DNA of 55,103 bases from Minisyncoccota bacterium. Its GTDB lineage: Bacteria; Patescibacteriota; Microgenomatia; UBA1400; PJMF01. The stretch spans positions 1 to 55,103 of the forward strand of contig PJMF01000021.1 in the NCBI GenBank assembly GCA_003173865.1, read 5' to 3'. A program made the position numbers and the translations under genes. This document shows positions 25,693 through 33,863 of this stretch, one piece after another (position 1 is the first letter of the stretch; every line of letters starts with the position of its first letter). The notes beneath the pieces were generated by a model. It did not search any database, was not told the DNA's origin, and saw nothing but the letters and a program-made list of their open reading frames with translations.

Positions 25693-28107
25693 TCACTTTT
25701 CTAGTTTTTTGAGTAGTGTTTTCGCTCGTTCGATGACTGGTTCTGGAATGCCCGCCAGTTGCGCAACAGCTAAACCAAAACTATGTGATGCGCCACCTTC
25801 ACGTAATTTGTACAGGAAAACTGGTTTTCCTTGATGTTCCGCAATTGCCATATGGAAATTCGCAATTTTGCCAGGCCATTTGTCGGCGAGTGCTTGCAGT
25901 TCGTGATAATGAGTTGCGAAAAGCGTCTTGGGTCCAAATTTCCTCTCTTTGACAAGCTCTTCGGCAATTGCCCAAGCAATGCTAATGCCGTCATATGTAC
26001 TTGTACCGCGTCCAATTTCATCCATGATCACGAGACTTTTCACGGTTGCGTGACGTAAAATGTGTGCCGTCTCCACCATCTCAACCATGAACGTAGAAAG
26101 ACCAGCTGTAATCATATCAGCCGCACCGCTGCGCACAAAAATTTGATCGGTAATTGTAATCTGCGCAACATCAGCAGGCACAAAACTACCAAGGTGTGCC
26201 ATCAATGTAATCAACGCAACTTGGCGCATAAACACTGATTTACCAGCCATATTGGGACCAGTGATGAGCAACAATTGAGGATTTTTAGTGCTCAAAGTGA
26301 CGTCATTAGGGACGAACTGCTGATCTTTAGTAATGTGTTCGATAACAGGATGACGGCCATTTTTAATGTTCAACTCACCACTGGCAGTTAACGTGGGGCG
26401 AGAGTAGTGAGCATATTCTGCGAGATGCGCGAAGTTTAGTAAGCAGTCGAGTTCTGCAGCTTGTTTAATCAAAGATTGCAGCGGGTGTAATGTTTCTAAA
26501 ACGTGTGCAACAAGTTTTTGAAATAAATCATATTCGCGTTTTTCACTTTCTGCATTCGCGGCGAGGATGATCTCTTCATGTTTTTTCAACTCTGGTGTAC
26601 TAAAACGTTCTGCGTTAACAAGTGTTTGTTTTCGTACAAAGTAACTTGGAACGTGTGTTAAGTTTGCGTTACTGACTTCGATGTAAAAACCAAACACTTG
26701 ATTAAATTTAATTTTGAGTGAAGTGATACCGGTTTTTTTTCGTTCAGTGGTCTCGAGCTCAACAATCCATGTCCGGCTTTTACTCGCAGTATGGCGCCAT
26801 GTATCAAGTTCTTGATCAATCCCTTCCAAGATGAAACCACCCTTATGTGGATCAATTGGTGGCAGCTCCGACAGCGTACGATTGATGAGATCAATTATTT
26901 GCTGAGCAATGGAAATACTGTGACCGTCAAAAAGAAAAGGTGATTGACTGCGTTTTGACACGTAAGTGATGTGCAGCATGGCATCCAGTGCGTGTGCCAA
27001 ATTTTTCAGATCTCGAGGATTACTTATTCCCAGATTAAGACGTCCAAGGAGACGTTCAACATCAATAACTTCTTTCAGGATACTTCTGAGTTCTTCTCGA
27101 GCAGTACGCTTTTGCACAAAAAACGCAACACTGTCTAAACGCTCTTCAATCGCTTCCTGGTCGGTTAATGGCTTCAGGATCCATTGTCGTAACAAGCGAC
27201 CACCCATTGCGGTGAGTGTATGGTCAATGGTTTGCAGAAAGGAGTGATGACGATGACCTTCGTGCAGGGTGGCAAATAATTCCAAATTCTGTATCGTTGA
27301 GCGATTCATCTTTAAGTAGTTTTCTTGCCAAATTGGCTGGATGGATTGCAGCCGCAGAGTATCAGTTTTTTGGGTGTATTGAAGGTAACTTATCAAGGCT
27401 GCTGCAGTTTCTAATGTAGTGGGAGCAATCTCGCCTGTTTGCGCGAGTTTTTTGGAAGGGAATTGTATATAGAGTTTCCATTCTTTTAGTGTAGATGTTT
27501 TAAATGCATCTACTGCTGGACAACTCGGAGAAAGCAGGATTTCAGCTGGTTGCAAACATGCGTGTAACTCGCTAAGGACTTGAAAGAACGTTTTGTCAGC
27601 GTCGAGACGAACTTCTCCAGCTAAAAATTCGCGAGTCAAAAGGTCAACAGCTGCTGCACCAACAATCTGATTTTTGAGACTCACACAAAGGACATAATTA
27701 TTTTGTTTCCGTTCAAGACTTTTTTCATCTAAAAGAGTTCCAGGAGTAATAACTCGAATGACTTCGCGCTCAACTAAATTTTTGCCATCAGGTTCAGTGA
27801 CCTGTTCGCAAATTGCGACTTTGTGACCTGCTTTTACTAACTTAGAAAGATACTGGTCTGCAGCGTGATACGGGACTCCACACATCGGAATACGGCCATC
27901 CTTGCCCCGTGCACGACTAGTCAGCGTGATTCCCAAAATGCGTGATCCGGTCACAGCATCATCTAAAAACATTTCGTAAAAATCACCCAACCGAAACCAA
28001 ACAATACAGTCTTGGTATTGTTTTTTGACTTGCAGATATTGCTGCATCATTGGAGTCGAAAACTCTACGTTCTCAAAATCTAACTCACTAGACATAGAAG
28101 TACGCAC
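25693..28107 (-). CDS. mutS: DNA mismatch repair protein MutS
   Basis: TPMMQQYLQVKKQYQDCIVWFRLGDFYEMF, TGPNMAGKSVFMRQVALI, VIMDEIGRGTSTYDG. Confidence 0.97.
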   Translation of the reverse strand: MRTSMSSELDFENVEFSTPMMQQYLQVKKQYQDCIVWFRLGDFYEMFLDDAVTGSRILGITLTSRARGKDGRIPMCGVPYHAADQYLSKLVKAGHKVAICEQVTEPDGKNLVEREVIRVITPGTLLDEKSLERKQNNYVLCVSLKNQIVGAAAVDLLTREFLAGEVRLDADKTFFQVLSELHACLQPAEILLSPSCPAVDAFKTSTLKEWKLYIQFPSKKLAQTGEIAPTTLETAAALISYLQYTQKTDTLRLQSIQPIWQENYLKMNRSTIQNLELFATLHEGHRHHSFLQTIDHTLTAMGGRLLRQWILKPLTDQEAIEERLDSVAFFVQKRTAREELRSILKEVIDVERLLGRLNLGISNPRDLKNLAHALDAMLHITYVSKRSQSPFLFDGHSISIAQQIIDLINRTLSELPPIDPHKGGFILEGIDQELDTWRHTASKSRTWIVELETTERKKTGITSLKIKFNQVFGFYIEVSNANLTHVPSYFVRKQTLVNAERFSTPELKKHEEIILAANAESEKREYDLFQKLVAHVLETLHPLQSLIKQAAELDCLLNFAHLAEYAHYSRPTLTASGELNIKNGRHPVIEHITKDQQFVPNDVTLSTKNPQLLLITGPNMAGKSVFMRQVALITLMAHLGSFVPADVAQITITDQIFVRSGAADMITAGLSTFMVEMVETAHILRHATVKSLVIMDEIGRGTSTYDGISIAWAIAEELVKERKFGPKTLFATHYHELQALADKWPGKIANFHMAIAEHQGKPVFLYKLREGGASHSFGLAVAQLAGIPEPVIERAKTLLKKLEK

Positions 28108-28487
28108 TAACTTCTCATTTGTTTCAATTGTGTGAAACCAAGGGCAAGGAAAGAGAATGCAATTAAATTAACAAAGCGATGGACTATCGATTCTTGGAAA
28201 ATATCACTCACGTGACCCATTTGCGCAAGAAAAGTCCCAAGAAAGAGAGTGTCAGCGAGATGATTGAGTGCCAAGATAGCTACCCCGAACGTAATAAACT
28301 GGAGTGCTCGACCAACAGTTCCTCCCAGTGCTGTTCTTAGCACGAGAAAAATCATGTATCCAGTGACAACTAAAGTAACTACGTCGATAAATACTTGGAC
28401 TTCTTTTGGAGAAATAAAATCATTTTGTGACGGATTAGAAACGAGTTCCATTTGCATATAGCTAATATTAGATGCAATTATGATCAA
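28107..28487 (-). CDS. small membrane protein
   Basis: Multiple hydrophobic segments; stop touches the mutS start. Confidence 0.6.
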   Translation of the reverse strand: MIIIASNISYMQMELVSNPSQNDFISPKEVQVFIDVVTLVVTGYMIFLVLRTALGGTVGRALQFITFGVAILALNHLADTLFLGTFLAQMGHVSDIFQESIVHRFVNLIAFSFLALGFTQLKQMRS

Positions 28488-28592
28488 AAAGTCAAGCTCT
28501 TACACATTTCTTATTGAATCATTACGTTGAAGTATGACACTATGAATATATAATTTTTAATTATTCGTAGGTTGACTCATGATAGGAGGGAT

Positions 28593-29102
28593 ATGAACAT
28601 GAAACATCTTTTACTTATTGGAGCGAGTTCAGCATTTTTATTTGCTGCGTGTAATCAAAGTACGTCGATGACAACGACAACTGAAGCTTCGGCAACTCCA
28701 GAAGCAACTGAGATGCCTTCAGTCGTGCCATCTAGTTCCCCTATAGCCTCTCCAGCAGTCATGGTTCCTTCAACCAAGACGATTGCACTCTCTGCACAGA
28801 ACGCCTCGGGTCAGGGTGGTACAGCAGTATTGACATCAACCAAAGATGGCAAAGTAAGTGTAACTTTAACCTTAAAAGGTGGCAAGTTTACTGGTCCACA
28901 ACCTGCTCATATTCATGTCGGTTCTTGTCCAAATCCAGGGGCAGTGAAGTATCCATTAACAAACGTCGTGAATGGCAAATCAGTAACGATGTTGAACATC
29001 ACGATGAGCGAGTTGTTAGCATCGTCTGATAAACTTGCGATCAATGTGCATAAATCACCCAAGGAGATCAGTAACTACACTGCTTGTGGAGATCTGCAGT
29101 AA
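28593..29102 (+). CDS. CHRD-like lipoprotein
   Basis: Lipobox-like LLLIGASSAFLFAAC, low-complexity linker, then QPAHIHVGSCPNPGAVKYPL and INVHKSPKEISNYTACGDL. Confidence 0.75.
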   Translation: MNMKHLLLIGASSAFLFAACNQSTSMTTTTEASATPEATEMPSVVPSSSPIASPAVMVPSTKTIALSAQNASGQGGTAVLTSTKDGKVSVTLTLKGGKFTGPQPAHIHVGSCPNPGAVKYPLTNVVNGKSVTMLNITMSELLASSDKLAINVHKSPKEISNYTACGDLQ

Positions 29103-29158
29103 GAGGGTGTAAAAAACTCTTACACAAACGCTACGGTTTGTGTCATCTTCGAACAGTA

Positions 29159-29205
29159 TCCTCTCTAGTAGTAAGTCAAAGTGGCTTTACTAGAGAGGAT
29201 TTTTT
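29159..29205 (+). terminator. Long hairpin plus T run, immediately before the next start codon
   Basis: ATCCTCTCTAGTA / TACTAGAGAGGAT arms with T6; positions accurate to about 1 nt. Confidence 0.7.
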
Positions 29206-29445
29206 ATGGGAAGCGAACAACTTGCTTGTTTAGATGATACTTCGCGTCAAACATCACAAAGCTTAGAACGTTTTATTTTACTCTATGAAGAATTTTTGGC
29301 CGAAAATTTTTCTTTAAGTGTAGGAGATCAATTAAATAGCTATATTTTTATTTCCGATTTACGACTCACTCTAGCCAAATTGAATGGCATCAGTAGGCAA
29401 CTGCAAACGGAAGAGTTTGTACGTTGGGTCAAAACATTAATTTAA
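29206..29445 (+). CDS. small hypothetical protein
   Basis: 79 aa ORF whose SD (gagagga) lies in the 3' arm of the preceding hairpin. Confidence 0.55.
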   Translation: MGSEQLACLDDTSRQTSQSLERFILLYEEFLAENFSLSVGDQLNSYIFISDLRLTLAKLNGISRQLQTEEFVRWVKTLI

Positions 29446-29458
29446 GTTGAGGAGAACT

Positions 29459-29770
29459 ATGGATCATGACTCTTTTCTCATACGTAAAACCGGTCAACAA
29501 CAAATGATTTTATTTGCTCAGCAAGGCGATAAAGAACGTGCATTGCAAACATATAGAAACACATTTGTTGATCTTAAGGAAAAACGCTCAATTGAAGAAG
29601 CCCGTGAGTTTCGGATGACTGTTTTAGCAACGTTGACTGCTCAGGTATTGCGGTACGAAAAATTATCTTATCAAGCACTGCAACGTAACTCACCCCAGGC
29701 TGACTTGCTCCAAGATTACGCTGCCCTGATGCGTGCCGTACGTAACCAAGTGTTGTATACGAAAGAATAG
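29459..29770 (+). CDS. small hypothetical protein
   Basis: ORF with ttgaggag SD; internal ATG (MDHDSF) preferred. Confidence 0.55.
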   Translation: MDHDSFLIRKTGQQQMILFAQQGDKERALQTYRNTFVDLKEKRSIEEAREFRMTVLATLTAQVLRYEKLSYQALQRNSPQADLLQDYAALMRAVRNQVLYTKE

Positions 29771-29811
29771 ACCTCAAGTTTCTCGAAAACTGCGAACTCC
29801 TGATAGAATGA

Positions 29812-30738
29812 ATGTACATGTCTAAAGTATTTACGCTCTTGGCCTTATTTATTCTCGGTTTTGTCGGTGGATGGTATCTCAATACACACCGAACACAAAT
29901 CGATCAATTTTTGACGTATTATCCCTGCAAAACGCCCATCGCGTATAAAATTGGGCGAATTGATCCGCAATTTCATTTGACACAAGAAGAATTTGCAGAT
30001 GATGTTGATCAAGCCGCAAAAGTTTGGGAGAAAAAATGGGGAAGTCAATTATTTCGTTATGATCCACAGGCAGAACTTTCGGTTAGCTTGATTTTCGATG
30101 GACGTCAAGCACAGAATTCACAAATTTCTACTCTAGAAAAAAAATTAAAAGGCGACGATCAAAAGTTAACCCCACAACTTGCCCAGTATCAACAACTTTC
30201 CGCGGATTTTAAGCAGAAACTGGCAAATTTTAACACTGAAGTGGCATCTTGGAATCAAAAAGGAGGCGCGCCGGCAGATGTGTATTCGAAGCTTTTTGCA
30301 GAACAAGAAGATCTGAAGAAACAAGCTACGCAGTTAAACAACATGGGTACTGCACTGCGCCAATCAACGTACGATTTTAACACTCAAGTAAGCCAGCTCA
30401 ACCAAAAAATTACTGTGTTTAATGACGAGCTGCAACTCAAGCCCGAAGAGGGCAAGTACGATCCGAATGTAGATACGATCGAAGTGTATTTAGCACCGAA
30501 TCAGCACGAAGTTATTCATACGTTGGCACATGAACTTGGTCATGCACGCGGCCTGGAACATGTATTGAGTTCGACGGCCATTATGTATGCGTACACTTCG
30601 CAAGCAATTACACCAAGTTCTGAAGACATGGCGGCATTAACAGAGGTTTGTCAGCCACAATCACTCGTAAAAAAAGAACTAGATATGTTCTCGACCGTAC
30701 TTCAACGTCTGCGACATCCAACTCAACTCAGTAAATAA
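29812..30738 (+). CDS. Membrane-anchored matrixin/metzincin-like zinc metalloprotease
   Basis: N-terminal TM, coiled-coil middle, HELGHARGLEH (HExxHxxGxxH) and a downstream Met (AIMYAY). Confidence 0.85.
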   Translation: MYMSKVFTLLALFILGFVGGWYLNTHRTQIDQFLTYYPCKTPIAYKIGRIDPQFHLTQEEFADDVDQAAKVWEKKWGSQLFRYDPQAELSVSLIFDGRQAQNSQISTLEKKLKGDDQKLTPQLAQYQQLSADFKQKLANFNTEVASWNQKGGAPADVYSKLFAEQEDLKKQATQLNNMGTALRQSTYDFNTQVSQLNQKITVFNDELQLKPEEGKYDPNVDTIEVYLAPNQHEVIHTLAHELGHARGLEHVLSSTAIMYAYTSQAITPSSEDMAALTEVCQPQSLVKKELDMFSTVLQRLRHPTQLSK

Positions 30739-31221
30739 ACGATCAAGTCGTTTTTCCCATTTTGCTGGGTCGACAAACTTGCCATCGATAATTTCTTTTT
30801 CGTCGTAGCCGACATTGACGTCACTCGCAGTTGCCACCAGACCCATTTTGCGGACGATACTCGTGAGATGTTCGATCATGCGCGCACCACCAAACTGTCC
30901 AGATGACACACCAACAAACGCTACTGGTTTATGAGTATATTCTTTTAAGTTGAGGTCGAGCATGTACTTTAAGCTGCCTGAATAGCCGTGATTGTATTCT
31001 GGTGCAACGATGATAAATGCATCGGCAGCCGTGACTTGTTGACGAAGTTCGGGATAATTGGCGGAGGTGCCTTCGTTTTCGAAGTTGAGATGGAGAGTCT
31101 GCGGACTGACCAACTCAACTTGAACATCTGGTTTTTTACTGACAAACTCACGCACAAACTCTGCTACGTGTGCTGTGTAGTTACCTTGGCGAGCTGATCC
31201 GGAAAAGATGAGGATGCGCAT
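30679..31221 (-). CDS. NADPH-dependent FMN reductase family protein
   Basis: ILIFSGSARQGNYTAHVAEFV, IIVAPEYNHGYSGSLKYMLD, FVGVSSGQFGGARM. Confidence 0.9.
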   Translation of the reverse strand: MRILIFSGSARQGNYTAHVAEFVREFVSKKPDVQVELVSPQTLHLNFENEGTSANYPELRQQVTAADAFIIVAPEYNHGYSGSLKYMLDLNLKEYTHKPVAFVGVSSGQFGGARMIEHLTSIVRKMGLVATASDVNVGYDEKEIIDGKFVDPAKWEKRLDRLFTELSWMSQTLKYGREHI

Positions 31222-31237
31222 ATTGACTTTCTTAAAA

Positions 31238-31261
31238 GTAATACTAAAATAAAAGTATTAC
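31238..31261. promoter_or_regulatory. Candidate operator of the second toxin-antitoxin operon
   Basis: Perfect inverted repeat GTAATACT-N8-AGTATTAC. Confidence 0.55.
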
Positions 31262-31283
31262 CAATATGTAAAGTAAAGAATAT

Positions 31284-31517
31284 ATGACAGTCATTACAAG
31301 TGTAACACAAAAAGGACAGATCACGCTACCAAAGTCATTTCGAGATAAACTTGGCATCCGTTACTTCGATAAAGTAGCAATTACGATTAGTGATGAATAC
31401 TTAAAGGTGGAGCCAACCAAAGATATTCTCGATTTAGCTGGGAGCTTCAAACCAAAACAGAGGAAGTCCGTGATGGGTGCACGCAAAGCAATGGCTGAAC
31501 AATATAAGAGAGGCTAA
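31284..31517 (+). CDS. AbrB-type antitoxin
   Basis: MTVITSVTQKGQITLPKSFRDKLGI. Confidence 0.88.
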   Translation: MTVITSVTQKGQITLPKSFRDKLGIRYFDKVAITISDEYLKVEPTKDILDLAGSFKPKQRKSVMGARKAMAEQYKRG

Positions 31518-31518
31518 C

Positions 31519-31938
31519 ATGAAGTATGTAATTGATACAAATATTTTTTTGCGTGTCCTGATTAATGAGAATGAAAAAGTATTTCAAGACTGCGTAAATC
31601 TAATAAAAATGATTAAAAAAAATCAGATTCAGGCAGTGATGCCAGGGATTGTATTATCTGAAGTAGTCTGGACATTGGGGAGTTACTATAAATTTCCCAA
31701 AAAAGAAGTTTTAAAAGCAGTTGAGTCGATTCTTAATCTCAGTGGTCTGGAAGTTTTTGATGAGTATGACTATCGTGCGAGTCTACAACTCTATCGTAAA
31801 AAAAATGTGAAGTATATTGATACCTGTATCTGCACTTTTCCAGAATTAATCACAAAAAAATGGACAATCATCTCATATGACAAAGATTTTGATCAGCTTG
31901 GTGTAGTTCGCAAGCAGCCTGAAGAAGTTATGATCTAA
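31519..31938 (+). CDS. PIN-domain toxin (VapC-like)
   Basis: MKYVIDTNIFLRVLIN, LSEVVWTLGSYYKF, KYIDTCI, SYDKDFDQL. Confidence 0.88.
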   Translation: MKYVIDTNIFLRVLINENEKVFQDCVNLIKMIKKNQIQAVMPGIVLSEVVWTLGSYYKFPKKEVLKAVESILNLSGLEVFDEYDYRASLQLYRKKNVKYIDTCICTFPELITKKWTIISYDKDFDQLGVVRKQPEEVMI

Positions 31939-32024
31939 ACGCAACTTGCACAATAAACTCAGTGACGACCAGATGAGAAAACATTTTTAGATCGAAAAAT
32001 TAAATTATTACAAGGATTAGTGAT

Positions 32025-33446
32025 TTAACTCGTCTTCTTGCCTACTGCCTTCTCAAATACATCTGGAAAAACCGCCTCGCGGTCATACGTGTTTTTAACT
32101 GCTAAGTAACCAGCATGATCGTATTCTTGCCAAAATTCTTTTTCAGTGACGAGCGTAGTGGAGTAGAGGCCTTTAAATCCGCCTAACTTAAAGATGTGCG
32201 TATCGAGCATATGATTATAGTAATCTTTGGGGTTAGTAGATGTTCTTTTTTTGCCACTATAAATACCAATATCTAAGATATATTTGCCAGGGATAGTATG
32301 CATCGGGAAGTGGGCAGAAAAGTCATTGCGAACTGGGCAAATCCAGACGGGAAAAACATTCATAGCTGGGTTGTACCACTCAAAAAAATCACGTGCTTGA
32401 TCAAGATTCAAAACGAAATCTTGCAAAATATCTTCACGAGTGGCAATACCCATGTATTTGCGATACCACTGACTTTCGCGAATTCGGCGAGTTTTCCCAT
32501 TCAGATAAATCCAAAAGTCAGAGCGCAAGATCCAGTGACCAAAAATTTGGCGAACAAAGGAATTATTAATGAAGCTACCCAAACCGGCCGAGCCTTTGAA
32601 AATCCAGAAACAATCATGGTCCCACCGCCATAAGTAATCACTCACCGGAATAGTAAAGTTTTTTTGCCGGTGCGTACTTAAAAAGTGCCAAAATGCCTCA
32701 TGTTGCCAGTGCCACGTCGGTTCTTGGCGATCTTTCAAATCAGTAAAGTCGCCAGTCACGATCAAAAATCGGTCAGGCCTATCTAAGTAGCCTTCGACAA
32801 AGTCATGCTCCTGCTCATCACAGATTTTTTCTAAAGCTGCAAAATATGTTTGCGGAGTTTCAAACGTGTGAATGTTTACTTTCACAAAGTTTTTTGCTGG
32901 CATTAAACGTATTTTGCAACTCAAGACATACCCAATTGTTCCCAACGAGTTGGGTAGCGCGTAGAAGAGTTCGGAATTTTGAATGGGGCTGCAGGTGACG
33001 ATGTCACCATTGCCGGTTAACACTTCGTACTCTATGACTGTGTCGTGCACCATTCCATAACGAAAGCTCGAAGCTTCAACGCCTAAGCCTGCAATTGTGC
33101 CTCCAATGGTGATGTTGCGAAGTTCGGGAGTGACTTCAGGTAGTAAGTTGTGTTGCAACGTGGCTTTTGCGATGTCGAAAAATTTGGTACACCCTTCAAC
33201 ATGAGCAATTCTTTGCTGAGGATCGATGTGAATAACTTGGTTGAGATGAGTCAAATCAAGAGTATGTTTTTTCGTGCGCTGACGGAAAAAGTGAGTTGTA
33301 CTTTTAGGTTTCAAAGATACTTCTTTTAATTTTTTCAGCGTTGCAAATTCCTGCTGAACTTTGGCAACTTTTTGGTGATGAGTGTGAATGTTCATAGGCA
33401 GAAACCATCCTAATCTATTTCGCACAGGAAAGCTATATAAGCTCAC
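32025..33446 (-). CDS. FAD-binding oxidoreductase, DHCR24/FAD-linked oxidase-like
   Basis: VIHIDPQQRIAHVEGCTKFFDIAKATLQHNLLPEVTPELRNITIGGTIAGLGVEASSFRYG (FAD_binding_4-like) with a DHCR24-like C-terminal half. Confidence 0.8.
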   Translation of the reverse strand: MSLYSFPVRNRLGWFLPMNIHTHHQKVAKVQQEFATLKKLKEVSLKPKSTTHFFRQRTKKHTLDLTHLNQVIHIDPQQRIAHVEGCTKFFDIAKATLQHNLLPEVTPELRNITIGGTIAGLGVEASSFRYGMVHDTVIEYEVLTGNGDIVTCSPIQNSELFYALPNSLGTIGYVLSCKIRLMPAKNFVKVNIHTFETPQTYFAALEKICDEQEHDFVEGYLDRPDRFLIVTGDFTDLKDRQEPTWHWQHEAFWHFLSTHRQKNFTIPVSDYLWRWDHDCFWIFKGSAGLGSFINNSFVRQIFGHWILRSDFWIYLNGKTRRIRESQWYRKYMGIATREDILQDFVLNLDQARDFFEWYNPAMNVFPVWICPVRNDFSAHFPMHTIPGKYILDIGIYSGKKRTSTNPKDYYNHMLDTHIFKLGGFKGLYSTTLVTEKEFWQEYDHAGYLAVKNTYDREAVFPDVFEKAVGKKTS

Positions 33447-33712
33447 CTTTTATGTTGACATATCCAGATTTAAGAGAGATAATCCTGTTGTCTGATACGA
33501 ATCAAGACTAAATGTAAAATAAAATGTCAATTCATCGTATTCATTGCAGTCAAGTTGCTACTTTCTTTGCTCCTCTCAGGATATACTTTACTTTGCGTAA
33601 ACTAGGTCCCCTATAATTCCTGTTTTTCCAGTTCTTTGACGACACAGATCTTGGAATTTTAGAAATATTGTTTTTTTGACGTTTCCTGATTGGCGTTGAT
33701 ATAGAAAGATAT

Positions 33713-33856
33713 ATGAAAATATTTCAGTTAAAAACTTTGGAAGATATACTCACAGTTACTGGCAGCTTTGCATTGATTATGTGTTTGTTGAGCTTTTATA
33801 TTTTTTATTTTCCTCACGCTAATGAGGAGCACATACTCACGTGGCGGCAATTTTAG
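33713..33856 (+). CDS. small single-TM protein (47 aa) upstream of SulP
   Basis: ATG ORF MKIFQLKTLEDILTVTGSFALIMCLLSFYIFYFPHANEEHILTWRQF; ends 7 nt before the SulP start; absent from the ORF track. Confidence 0.45.
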   Translation: MKIFQLKTLEDILTVTGSFALIMCLLSFYIFYFPHANEEHILTWRQF

Positions 33857-33863
33857 GATAACT

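Noticed and set aside
6090-31938. The two AbrB/PIN pairs as flanks of one mobile island
   Set aside because: The pairs are divergent in sequence, have unrelated operators, and enclose mostly housekeeping genes; no boundary repeats seen.
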